A DNA stretch of 64,000 nt from GCA-2693325 sp036343635. GTDB taxonomy: Bacteria > Latescibacterota > UBA2968 > UBA8231. Under the pieces are notes generated by a model that saw nothing but the letters and a program-made list of their open reading frames with translations, did no database searches and was not told the origin of the DNA. Shown here in pieces: positions 8,998 through 16,718 of this stretch (its first letter is position 1; the number at the start of each line of letters is the position of its first letter). The DNA lies in contig JAYYVF010000086.1 in NCBI GenBank assembly GCA_036343635.1, positions 48,563 to 112,562 on the forward strand. Direction: 5' to 3'. Position numbers and translations under genes: made by a program.

Positions 8998-9918
8998 ATG
9001 TGGTTAAATTTACTGTTGATTATAATCGGGGGAATTGCTCTTTGGCTTGGGGCTAATGGTCTTGTCGAAGGCGCAACACGCTTGGCGCGGCGATTCGGAC
9101 TATCAGACCTTGTAATCGGCTTGACCGTCGTAGCCATAGGGACTTCCGCTCCTGAATTTGCTGTCACATTAACGGCAGCAATTGATGGCAAAGCAGCTGT
9201 TTCACTTGGCAATATAGTGGGATCTAACATCTTCAATATCGGTATCATACTCGGTGGCGTAGTCTTGTTTGGTTCTGTCCAAACGGCACGTCAACTCGTT
9301 TTCCGAGATACACCCATGCTGTTGTTAGCCTCATTGGCACTTATCGGTTTCACCTATGACAATCTTATTTCTCAATGGGAAGGCGCTTTCTTTTTCGTAA
9401 CACTATCACTGTATGTATTTCAAACACTTAGAAATGCCCGACAAAGCGGTAAATCCGAAAAAACATTATCTGGTCAGTGGAAAATTACCGATATGGTAAG
9501 ACTTGTTGGCGGTTTAATCTCGGTTATAATTGGTGCCCAACTACTCGTAGACAACGCTGTAGCTATTGCCCAAAATTTCGGCCTGTCAGAGTGGATGATT
9601 GGCGTAACCATTGTAGCAATCGGCACATCGCTCCCTGAGCTAGCAACCTCCGCCGCAGCTGCTGTCCGCGGAAACATAGGTCTATCTGCAGGCAACTTAG
9701 TGGGTAGCGATCTCTTTAATGTGCTCGGTGTTCTTGGCGTAACCGCTCTAATAAATCCATTAGAAACAAGTATCGAATCACGTTCAGACCTTGTTTTGAT
9801 GTCAATTCATATCGCAATTGTCCTGCTTTTTTTACGAACAGGCTGGAAGTTAAAAAGTTCGGAAGGAGTCATCTTAATTGTTTTGGGACTCGCACGCTGG
9901 GGGTTGAATTTTGTTTAA
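8998..9918 (+). CDS. Calcium/sodium antiporter, CaCA family (YrbG-like)
   Basis: Inner-membrane exchanger of 306 residues with about ten helices in two homologous halves. The two alpha repeats are plain: GTSAPEFAVTLTAA...GNIVGSNIFNIG in the first half and GTSLPELATSAAAA...GNLVGSDLFNVLG in the second. These carry the Glu and Asn/Asp residues that bind the cation. Length and layout match bacterial YrbG-type antiporters. A hairpin (TGGGGGTT/AACCCCCA, 9898-9924) overlaps the stop codon but lacks a U-tract. The gene stands alone, 88 bp after the enolase-superfamily gene. Confidence 0.92.
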   Translation: MWLNLLLIIIGGIALWLGANGLVEGATRLARRFGLSDLVIGLTVVAIGTSAPEFAVTLTAAIDGKAAVSLGNIVGSNIFNIGIILGGVVLFGSVQTARQLVFRDTPMLLLASLALIGFTYDNLISQWEGAFFFVTLSLYVFQTLRNARQSGKSEKTLSGQWKITDMVRLVGGLISVIIGAQLLVDNAVAIAQNFGLSEWMIGVTIVAIGTSLPELATSAAAAVRGNIGLSAGNLVGSDLFNVLGVLGVTALINPLETSIESRSDLVLMSIHIAIVLLFLRTGWKLKSSEGVILIVLGLARWGLNFV

Positions 9919-10117
9919 CCCCCAACATTACAAGGTGAACACAAACAAATTTATTTCGTGTTTACAATTGCACTTGAAAAAAAAGGGCTTAGGTTTACGT
10001 GTGTGTGATGCTAAGCGATTTTAGTAGTTAGTTATGACATAGGAAACCAATTAATCTTTTGTATGTTTGTGTATTTTTCCAGGCCAAGCCACAATTGAAT
10101 TATCAGCGAACTAGGTT

Positions 10118-12439
10118 GTGGTGGACACTGTAGAGTCTATCCCCAAAGACCTTGAACCCGAACTACGTCAGTCACTCGGGTCGGGCGAATTGCTGATCAT
10201 CTTACTCTCAACAGATATTCGATCTGACGGAAACTACGGTGAGGCTTGGTTTGCTCTTACCGATGAACGCCTGTTGGTTTTCGAACCAGAACGTGACCAA
10301 CCAAAAAGTTTTCTATTAAAACAAATTTTCCTAAAAGATATCGAACGCGTATATATTCGAAATCACGTTGGGTGTGGTGCTCTCCTAGTCGAATTAGCAA
10401 ACGAAACAGTAGAACTGATTCGATTTTCTCTTAGCGCTTATTTTAAATTTTCAAGTACCCCTCAAGCCATAGAAGCAGCTACGGGTATTGATGAACAGGA
10501 GATCGAAGAAATCGTTGACGAAGATGCAAGCCTTGTTAGCGTTGTCGATCACTGTCCTAAATGTGGATTAGCGTTACGTAGCGGAAGCACTACCTGCCCC
10601 AACTGCCTTCAAAAAACCGAAACGTTTTGGAGACTTTTCTCCTACATAAAACCGTATAAAGCTCGCGCATTAGCCGGTTTTTCTCTAACCATAGTCCTGA
10701 CAATAATCACACTGTTGCCTCCACAACTAAATTTGATCCTCATCGACGATGTGATCTTGCCAACAACTGCTCCGTATATGCAAAATATAGATGAGGTACC
10801 GCAACAAGTACTAACCCCAAACGATCCTCAGAACATACCTGCACGAGCTACCGAACTTTTAATTTGGATCGTATTGGGCCTAATTAGCACCAGTATAGCT
10901 GGAGCCTTGGCCGGCGCTGCCCGCGTTCACATACTAGGATGGCTCGGCCAACACGTTGTCTATGACTTACAAACGCAACTATTTAGACACCTACAACACT
11001 TATCTCTCAATTTCTATGGCGTACTAAGCACCGGCCGGATCATGACGCGTGTCACAAGTGACACCGAACGAATGCGTACATTTATCACCTCTGGATTCCA
11101 GGACATCGTAATAAATATTTTGACTCTTATCGGAATATTTTTACTAATGATGTCGATGAACTGGCAGTTGACACTACTAGCCATGATCCCGATCCCATTT
11201 ATGATCTTGTTTACCATCCTCTATCGGACTCGCATACATTGGGTTTTCCATCGCATCTGGCGACGTATCTCCACCTTAAATAATATGTTAGCAGACACGA
11301 TACCAGGCGTAAAGGTCGTTAAAGCTTTTGCCCAGGAACATCGTGAATTCCAACGCTTTAACGAAAAAAATACGGACCTGCGAGAATCTCAAATGGCTTC
11401 GATAAAAATGAAAGCCATTTTTCTGCCTACCATATCTTTTACAATATCATTAGGATCGTTAATTCTGTGGTGGTTCGGCGGACATCAAGTCCTGTCCAAT
11501 ACGCTCACTCTTGGTGAGTTACAGGCGTTCATTACATACATGATGATGTTTTATTCCCCTGTACGTGCCCTCTGTACGCTTACCGAGCAATTAGAAAGTG
11601 CAGCCACGACCGCCGAGCGTGTTTTTGAAATTCTCGATACTCAAGCTGAGATAGAAGATTCTGATAACGCGATAGATCCCGGCAAATTAGAAGGCTCCGT
11701 AGAATTTCGAAATGTTTCATTCACTTACGATGGCGCTGCACGAGTACTTGACCGAATAAACTTCCGTGTCGAACCGGGAGAAATGATTGGGATTGTGGGA
11801 CATTCCGGATCGGGAAAATCCACGATGGTAAATCTCATTTCTCGTTTTTATGACGCAAGCGATGGACAAGTCTTAATTGATAACAAACCAATCACCTCAT
11901 TTATACAACGACGCCTACGAAATCAAATTGGTGTAGTTTTACAGGAACCACTTTTATTTCAAGGCTCTATTGCAAATAATATTGCTTATGGCTATCCAGA
12001 AGCAACAAAAGATCAAATAATTGAAGCAGCCCGAACAGCTAATGCCCATCGCTTTATCATGCAGTTTCCTGACGGCTATGATACACAGGTCGGCGAAAGA
12101 GGTGGGCGCCTATCGGGAGGTGAACGACAGCGCATATCTATTGCAAGGGCATTAATAGGAAACCCACGCATTCTCATCCTGGACGAAGCAACCGCTTCCG
12201 TCGACACCCAAACCGAATTTGAAATTCAAGAAGCACTTGAAAGGTTAGTGTCTGGACGAACCACCTTTGCCATTGCACACCGTTTGTCCACTCTGAAAAA
12301 TGCCAATCGTCTGATCGTTTTGGATCGTGGCCGTATTGCCGAGGTTGGTACGCACGACACACTCCTAAGCCAAAATGAAGGGGTCTATAAAAAATTAGTT
12401 GATATGCAAACAGAAATGGCCAAAGTGAGAGCAATCTAA
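10118..12439 (+). CDS. ABC exporter with N-terminal soluble domain and zinc ribbon (DUF1854-associated type)
   Basis: Fused membrane/ATPase half-transporter of 773 residues. Residues 1-140 form a soluble domain with a beta-rich look (AWFALTDERLLVFEP). A four-cysteine zinc ribbon follows, CPKCG at 146-150 and CPNC at 160-163. The six-helix exporter domain covers about 170-500 and the nucleotide-binding domain about 520-770, with Walker A GHSGSGKST (near 560), signature LSGGERQ (near 665), Walker B ILILDEAT and the H-loop AHRLST. The next gene, a DUF1854 protein, starts one base after this stop. In Proteobacteria such pairs are annotated as cyanophycin-associated, but no cyanophycin gene is in the window. 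Two consecutive GTG codons (10118, 10121) can serve as start; the ribosome site is weak. Cargo unknown. Confidence 0.9.
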   Translation: MVDTVESIPKDLEPELRQSLGSGELLIILLSTDIRSDGNYGEAWFALTDERLLVFEPERDQPKSFLLKQIFLKDIERVYIRNHVGCGALLVELANETVELIRFSLSAYFKFSSTPQAIEAATGIDEQEIEEIVDEDASLVSVVDHCPKCGLALRSGSTTCPNCLQKTETFWRLFSYIKPYKARALAGFSLTIVLTIITLLPPQLNLILIDDVILPTTAPYMQNIDEVPQQVLTPNDPQNIPARATELLIWIVLGLISTSIAGALAGAARVHILGWLGQHVVYDLQTQLFRHLQHLSLNFYGVLSTGRIMTRVTSDTERMRTFITSGFQDIVINILTLIGIFLLMMSMNWQLTLLAMIPIPFMILFTILYRTRIHWVFHRIWRRISTLNNMLADTIPGVKVVKAFAQEHREFQRFNEKNTDLRESQMASIKMKAIFLPTISFTISLGSLILWWFGGHQVLSNTLTLGELQAFITYMMMFYSPVRALCTLTEQLESAATTAERVFEILDTQAEIEDSDNAIDPGKLEGSVEFRNVSFTYDGAARVLDRINFRVEPGEMIGIVGHSGSGKSTMVNLISRFYDASDGQVLIDNKPITSFIQRRLRNQIGVVLQEPLLFQGSIANNIAYGYPEATKDQIIEAARTANAHRFIMQFPDGYDTQVGERGGRLSGGERQRISIARALIGNPRILILDEATASVDTQTEFEIQEALERLVSGRTTFAIAHRLSTLKNANRLIVLDRGRIAEVGTHDTLLSQNEGVYKKLVDMQTEMAKVRAI

Positions 12440-12946
12440 TTGACAAATGAGAATAAAGTAACTTCCGCCCTAAGCTATAGCCTTGATGGCGACCAGTTAA
12501 GCTTTAGTCGATCGATTCATGGTAATTTAGTCATGCACCGTAATAAGGAATCTTACACTGGGATCAAACTTCGACGTGCGTTCCCCTTGGAAATTGGGAC
12601 GGATTATATTGGATTTTTTGATATCGACGGCAACGAAATTGGCATACTTAAAACACTGGCCGGACTTGATAGCAGCAGTATAAAAGAGATAGAAGAGGAA
12701 TTAGAGAAAATTTACTTCCAACCTCAAATCACGTCTTTCAAGCACTTAGACGAGGAGTTCGGGGTTTTGCGTGGCGAGATAGAAACTACACGAGGTCCCC
12801 GATCACTCGAAATTCGTGGTTATCGAACAAATGTACGAATCCTTTCTAATAAACGGGCAATTGTAATAGATGTCGACGGTAATAGATATTTGATCGAGGA
12901 TTGGCCATCTCTACCCCAGCGAATTCGAGAAATCCTAGGCCTTTAG
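12440..12946 (+). CDS. DUF1854 family protein, partner of the ABC exporter
   Basis: 168-residue soluble protein. From about residue 40 onward it follows the DUF1854 pattern: RAFPLEIGTDYIGFFDIDGNEIG, then a helix with EEELEKIYFQPQI, then RGPRSLEIRGYRTNVRIL, and VDGNRYLIEDW near the end. Biochemical function is unknown. Starts with TTG immediately after the ABC exporter stop codon, so it is almost certainly cotranslated and works with it, perhaps as a regulator or substrate-handling subunit (inference). Faces the convergent uridine kinase gene 46 bp downstream. Confidence 0.85.
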   Translation: MTNENKVTSALSYSLDGDQLSFSRSIHGNLVMHRNKESYTGIKLRRAFPLEIGTDYIGFFDIDGNEIGILKTLAGLDSSSIKEIEEELEKIYFQPQITSFKHLDEEFGVLRGEIETTRGPRSLEIRGYRTNVRILSNKRAIVIDVDGNRYLIEDWPSLPQRIREILGL

Positions 12947-12992
12947 AAAAACAGTAACCAGCCATCTGGGTAAGGCAAAGTTCTGGATCAAT

Positions 12993-13619
12993 TTATGTAT
13001 TAAAGTACTGTGAGACTTTGAAGCAAAGGTTGTCTACAAAATTTTCTCGCTGATCTTTTTCCGCCATTCCTCCAGGGATAATAAAATCTGCGTGACGTTT
13101 GGTAGACCTATTATACCTTTCATGTTGCCACCGAACCGATTCTAAGTAGTAGTCAACTATTTTATCAAAATCTTCGATATTTTTCATATTCCTTCGTATA
13201 CGCCGAATAATCCGTTCATCAGCTTCTACCTCTACGTAAATCTTCAAATCCATTAAATCTCGAAGTTCCTCAAACCAAAGCACGGTGATTCCTTCAATTA
13301 TGAAAATATCCGAATCGGTCCGTGCTAAATTCTGACAAGCAGAAAACATGGAACGTTGTTCATAAGAATGAGGCTCATTATACGATGGCCGAAAATCTTT
13401 ATTGATATTTGAATAATAATGTGGCATTTCAGCAGGGGGCTTAAAAAACTTATCTTGAACTAACACTTCTACTCGTAGATCAGACCAGCGATCACAAAAA
13501 TGTTTTGCTAAAGTCGATTTCCCTGATCCAGTACCGCCGGCTATACCAATAACATAAGGTCTGCGATCACTTTGAATACGATGCTGTCTGAGAGACTGAA
13601 TAATCTTATCATGGGACAA
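12993..13619 (-). CDS. udk: Uridine kinase-like P-loop kinase
   Basis: Member of the uridine kinase/phosphoribulokinase family, 208 residues, cytosolic. The P-loop GGTGSGKST lies at residues 28-36. It is followed by a DKFF motif in the place of the family's DxFY, and by FIIEGITVLWFEELRDLMDLKIYVEVEADERIIRRIRRN, the lid and base-binding region. Phosphorylation of uridine or cytidine in pyrimidine salvage is the likeliest role, but a related small substrate cannot be excluded. The upstream glycosyltransferase gene is separated by a hairpin with T-runs, suggesting separate transcription. Confidence 0.8.
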   Translation of the reverse strand: MSHDKIIQSLRQHRIQSDRRPYVIGIAGGTGSGKSTLAKHFCDRWSDLRVEVLVQDKFFKPPAEMPHYYSNINKDFRPSYNEPHSYEQRSMFSACQNLARTDSDIFIIEGITVLWFEELRDLMDLKIYVEVEADERIIRRIRRNMKNIEDFDKIVDYYLESVRWQHERYNRSTKRHADFIIPGGMAEKDQRENFVDNLCFKVSQYFNT

Positions 13620-13645
13620 AATAGACCTATATTGTTTGAATTTGG

Positions 13646-13669
13646 AAAAACTGATTATCAGTCTTTTTT
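13646..13669 (-). terminator. Possible bidirectional terminator between glycosyltransferase and uridine kinase genes
   Basis: Stem ACTGA, loop TTA, stem TCAGT, flanked by A-run on one side (from 13646) and T-run on the other (to 13669). On the minus strand it follows the glycosyltransferase stop at 13737 by about 70 bases. The stem is short, so the call is tentative. Confidence 0.35.
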
Positions 13670-13736
13670 ACAAAAAATATTTATTCAAAAAAAACTTTCC
13701 TATTACCAAATTTTCCTGATATTGCTCGCGCCACAA

Positions 13737-14768
13737 TCAAGCTACACACCAAAAATCTTTTGCCTCAACAAACTTCCAAAATTTTAATTTTTTGCGGATT
13801 TTTTCCCTCGCACCACGGGAAGCAACAGCTATTAATAGTGAAGGAGATACCAAACCATCCCAATTAGACAATAAATCGTCCGGACTGATAATAGGCACAC
13901 CATATAAAAGTGAACCTATCTTTTTAGGGGTTACGTCAACAAAAAAATTTGGTTTACAACCTTTGCGTATCAGATGCTTACTGAGACGACGACCTGTTTT
14001 CCCTGCACCCCAGACAATTAGACCTTTAGACTCCGATAAAGGTCCTTGACATAAATAATTAGCTTTAGCCCGGAGAAAATTTTCCACAGAATACCGAGAT
14101 TCACTATAAGTGACCCTGTTTCTATGTTCTCGCCAATAAAACAAAACTTCTTGGATTTTTTCAAAGCGTTTACCCGCATGAGCATAACGCAACCATAGAT
14201 CATAATCCTCCGGCCACCCTCGATCATGATAACCAGTAAAACTATTTAATTCATGCCGACGCATCATAGCGGTAGGATTCGCAATAGGACTTTCGATAAA
14301 ACGTTCACGAACAATATCAGAATGTGTAACAAGGCTATTCAACCATTTCTCATAAATCCTCATGCCCTCTCCAACCTCACCTTCATGAGAAAACATTTCG
14401 ACCAAACAAGTCACGACACTAACGCCTGGAGAGGCCTCTAATAAATCGGCCTGCTTCTTAAGTCTATCCACGTGCATACGATCATCGGCATCCATCCGAG
14501 CCACGTAAGATCCACGACAATACCGGAGTCCCCTATTGGGAGCCTCAACAATTCCGTGGTGTTCAGAAAATATTGGCTTAAAGCGTTTATCGCGTTTAGC
14601 CCACGCCTTCAAAATTTCTGAAGAATCATCCGTAGACCCATCATCTACAGCAACAACCTCAAAGGATGCCATACTCTGAGCTGCAATACTATGTAACGTC
14701 TCATCTAACGTTTTGGCCGCATTATAGACTGGGAGTAAAATTGACACGCTTGGCTGGTTGACATCCAT
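13737..14768 (-). CDS. Family 2 glycosyltransferase with C-terminal nucleotide-binding-like domain
   Basis: 343 residues from the ATG at 14768. Residues 1-220 form a GT-A fold: VSILLPVYNAAKTLDETLHSI at the start, VDDGSTDDS (41-49), and the DxD-type metal site RMDADD (91-96). WPEDYDLWLRYA near 180-195 carries the acceptor-side acidic residues. From about residue 245 a second module begins, GLIVWGAGKTGRRLSKHL...KIGSLLYGVPIISPDDL, resembling the Rossmann-like N-terminal domain of sugar O-acyltransferases or dinucleotide-binding domains. Likely adds a sugar to a surface glycan; donor and acceptor are unknown. A TTG three codons upstream is possible but the ATG is better placed after GAG. Confidence 0.85.
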   Translation of the reverse strand: MDVNQPSVSILLPVYNAAKTLDETLHSIAAQSMASFEVVAVDDGSTDDSSEILKAWAKRDKRFKPIFSEHHGIVEAPNRGLRYCRGSYVARMDADDRMHVDRLKKQADLLEASPGVSVVTCLVEMFSHEGEVGEGMRIYEKWLNSLVTHSDIVRERFIESPIANPTAMMRRHELNSFTGYHDRGWPEDYDLWLRYAHAGKRFEKIQEVLFYWREHRNRVTYSESRYSVENFLRAKANYLCQGPLSESKGLIVWGAGKTGRRLSKHLIRKGCKPNFFVDVTPKKIGSLLYGVPIISPDDLLSNWDGLVSPSLLIAVASRGAREKIRKKLKFWKFVEAKDFWCVA

Positions 14769-14847
14769 AATACTCAAATTATAACATTTTTGTAAATGTT
14801 ATAAACATCTATTGCCGAAATTGGTGTAATTAGCGTATTTGTCGGCC

Positions 14848-15609
14848 ATGCTACATTTGAAATCCGATTCCGAAATAGAAAAAATCCGAGATGCCGGACG
14901 TATAGCTGCCGAAGCAATGTTACGTGTTAAAGAAATTGTAAGAATAGGATGTACGACGAACGAGTTAGATGCTGTTGCAGCACAATACATAAAAAGCCAG
15001 GGTGCCATAGCAAGTGCATTGAATTATCGAGGGTATCCTAAAAGCATTTGCGTGTCAACAAATAACGAAATCGTCCACGGGATCCCTGGACCGCGAAAGC
15101 TTTTAAACGGTGATATTATTTCCGTCGATATTGCCGTAAATAAAAATGGATTCCATGGTGATATGAATGCGACTATGCTGGTTGGCCAAGTCGAGGAAGA
15201 AACGCAACGGTTAGTAGAATCAACACGTACCTGCCTGGAACTAGGCTTAGCCGCAAGCACGGCTGATAATCGCTTGGGAGATATAGGTTCTTCCATACAA
15301 TCTTATGCAGAACAATGTGGTTTTTCAGTAGTCCGTGAATATTGTGGACACGGAATTGGACGTGAATTTCACGAAGAACCACAACTTTTACATTATGGGG
15401 CTACTCACACTGGACGTCGATTACAAATTGGCATGGTGTTCACTATTGAACCCATGATAAACGCCGGAAAAAAGGAAACACGTTTACTGGACGACAGTTG
15501 GACCGCAGTAACCGCTGACGGAAGCCTCTCCGCCCAATTTGAACACACTGTAGCGGTCACCTCAAAGGGACCAGACATCCTGACTCGCTTCGAAGATTTA
15601 CCATTCTAA
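14848..15609 (+). CDS. map: Methionine aminopeptidase, type I
   Basis: Removes the initiator methionine from nascent proteins. 253 residues from ATG 14848, the length of type Ia enzymes. The five metal ligands sit in SVDIAVNKNGFHGDMN (two Asp), GHGIGREFHEEP (His), FTIEPMINAG (Glu) and AQFEHTVAV (Glu). The substrate-binding His appears in EIVHGIPGPR. A TTG at 14839 in the same frame would add three residues. Neither start has a strong ribosome binding site. Divergent from the glycosyltransferase gene. Confidence 0.95.
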   Translation: MLHLKSDSEIEKIRDAGRIAAEAMLRVKEIVRIGCTTNELDAVAAQYIKSQGAIASALNYRGYPKSICVSTNNEIVHGIPGPRKLLNGDIISVDIAVNKNGFHGDMNATMLVGQVEEETQRLVESTRTCLELGLAASTADNRLGDIGSSIQSYAEQCGFSVVREYCGHGIGREFHEEPQLLHYGATHTGRRLQIGMVFTIEPMINAGKKETRLLDDSWTAVTADGSLSAQFEHTVAVTSKGPDILTRFEDLPF

Positions 15610-15716
15610 CTCTTGCTCCTTTATAATGAGGCACTATATTCACAGGACCGACGATTAGTTCGTCACAGCAATCTTTATAACTAAATAATCTTGACTGCTA
15701 ACCTAGGAGAGTAATA

Positions 15717-16010
15717 ATGGCGGAGAAAAAGCGAGCTGATGAAGGTGGTGACGACGAGGCTACGGATTTTTCTTTTGATCCTGGTTCCCAGGTTGAACTT
15801 GAAGTAGAAGAAACTTGTTGCGTTACGGGCGAACCCGTCAGCGCTGGCTTCTGTCGCTTTCCCGACTACAAGAGCCAAACGCTCATGGTAATGTCGAAGC
15901 AGAGCATGATTGAACATTTACGAAATGGAACATCAATCAAGAAATTTAAAGAAATTCTTGTCAAGCGGCATGGCAAACGTGTTTTGGCTGAGTACTACTC
16001 AAATTATTAG
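15717..16010 (+). CDS. Small conserved-looking protein of unknown function, cysteine-containing
   Basis: 97 residues; I do not recognise the family. The N-terminal third is very acidic (EGGDDEATDFSFDP, then VELEVEETCC). The middle has a CC pair and a third Cys in FCRFPDYKS. The C-terminal third is basic and helical-looking (SIKKFKEILVKRHGKRVLAEYY). There is no signal peptide or membrane segment. The coding call is supported by a strong AGGAGAG six bases before the ATG and by a perfect terminator right after the gene, so it is a monocistronic, probably well-expressed transcript. A small metal- or nucleic-acid-binding protein is possible but is a guess. Confidence 0.75.
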   Translation: MAEKKRADEGGDDEATDFSFDPGSQVELEVEETCCVTGEPVSAGFCRFPDYKSQTLMVMSKQSMIEHLRNGTSIKKFKEILVKRHGKRVLAEYYSNY

Positions 16011-16040
16011 CTTAACTAAGTTTAGCTGAACATTAGAACT

Positions 16041-16080
16041 TAACGGCGCCTTGGGAAAAAGGCGCCGTTAATTTTTGTTT
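16041..16080 (+). terminator. Rho-independent terminator
   Basis: Perfect 10-bp stem TAACGGCGCC/GGCGCCGTTA (16041-16050 and 16061-16070) with a 10-base loop and the tail ATTTTTGTTT. It lies 31 bases after the stop of the 97-residue gene and separates it from the convergent tlpA-like gene. Confidence 0.9.
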
Positions 16081-16112
16081 TATGCGGACCAAAAACGAGT
16101 CATAATTTAGAT

Positions 16113-16676
16113 CTACAGTAACCTCTTTAAGTCTTCCTTTAGAATCCAGTAGGGATCCGCTCCCCGAGGAACACCTATATGTTTTGCGTGAATCTTACCT
16201 TGGCGATCAAAAAGAAACGTCATCGGAATACCGAGGGAACGCATACTTCCTCCAATAACTTTTTTTAATAATTCACCATCTCCACCCAACACGATGGGAT
16301 AATTTATTTCGTACCGTTTTATAAATTTTCCCAACAATTTTCGAACTTTTTCACTAGGCCCCTGATCAAGAGAAACACCGATTATAGCAAGTTGGCCCGA
16401 ATCATACTCCGACCTAAGTTTAACTAAAGCCGGGATCTCAATCCTGCATGGCCCACACCAGGTAGCCCAAAAATTTAATAAAACAATCTTACCTTGATAA
16501 TCACGAAGATCAATCAGTGCTCCATCGGAATCGATTATCTCATGATGATCGGCCGGTGGAAATACTTGACCTCCTGTTGCAACAGCCGTCTCAAACCTTT
16601 GATCATCGGATTCGCAACTAATTACCATGCAGCTAATGATTGAGAACGAAACAAACAATTTAATACATAAACGCAT
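16113..16676 (-). CDS. TlpA-like thioredoxin-fold lipoprotein
   Basis: 187-residue periplasmic or membrane-tethered thiol-disulfide reductase. The lipobox VISC (Cys21) marks a lipoprotein signal peptide. The thioredoxin fold follows with the redox motif WCGPC at 73-77 inside IVLLNFWATWCGPCRIEIPAL, and the cis-Pro region SLGIPMTFLFDRQGKI. Likely roles are cytochrome c maturation or reduction of periplasmic disulfides; no ccm genes are nearby. 42 bp upstream lies dnaE on the same strand, but a functional link is unlikely. Confidence 0.9.
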   Translation of the reverse strand: MRLCIKLFVSFSIISCMVISCESDDQRFETAVATGGQVFPPADHHEIIDSDGALIDLRDYQGKIVLLNFWATWCGPCRIEIPALVKLRSEYDSGQLAIIGVSLDQGPSEKVRKLLGKFIKRYEINYPIVLGGDGELLKKVIGGSMRSLGIPMTFLFDRQGKIHAKHIGVPRGADPYWILKEDLKRLL

Positions 16677-16718
16677 AATATCTCTCTATGAGTCTGATCA
16701 AAATGAACCGAACCCTGA

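Noticed and set aside
9898..9924. Hairpin TGGGGGTT/AACCCCCA as a terminator for the Ca/Na antiporter gene
   Set aside because: It overlaps the stop codon and has no U-tract after it.
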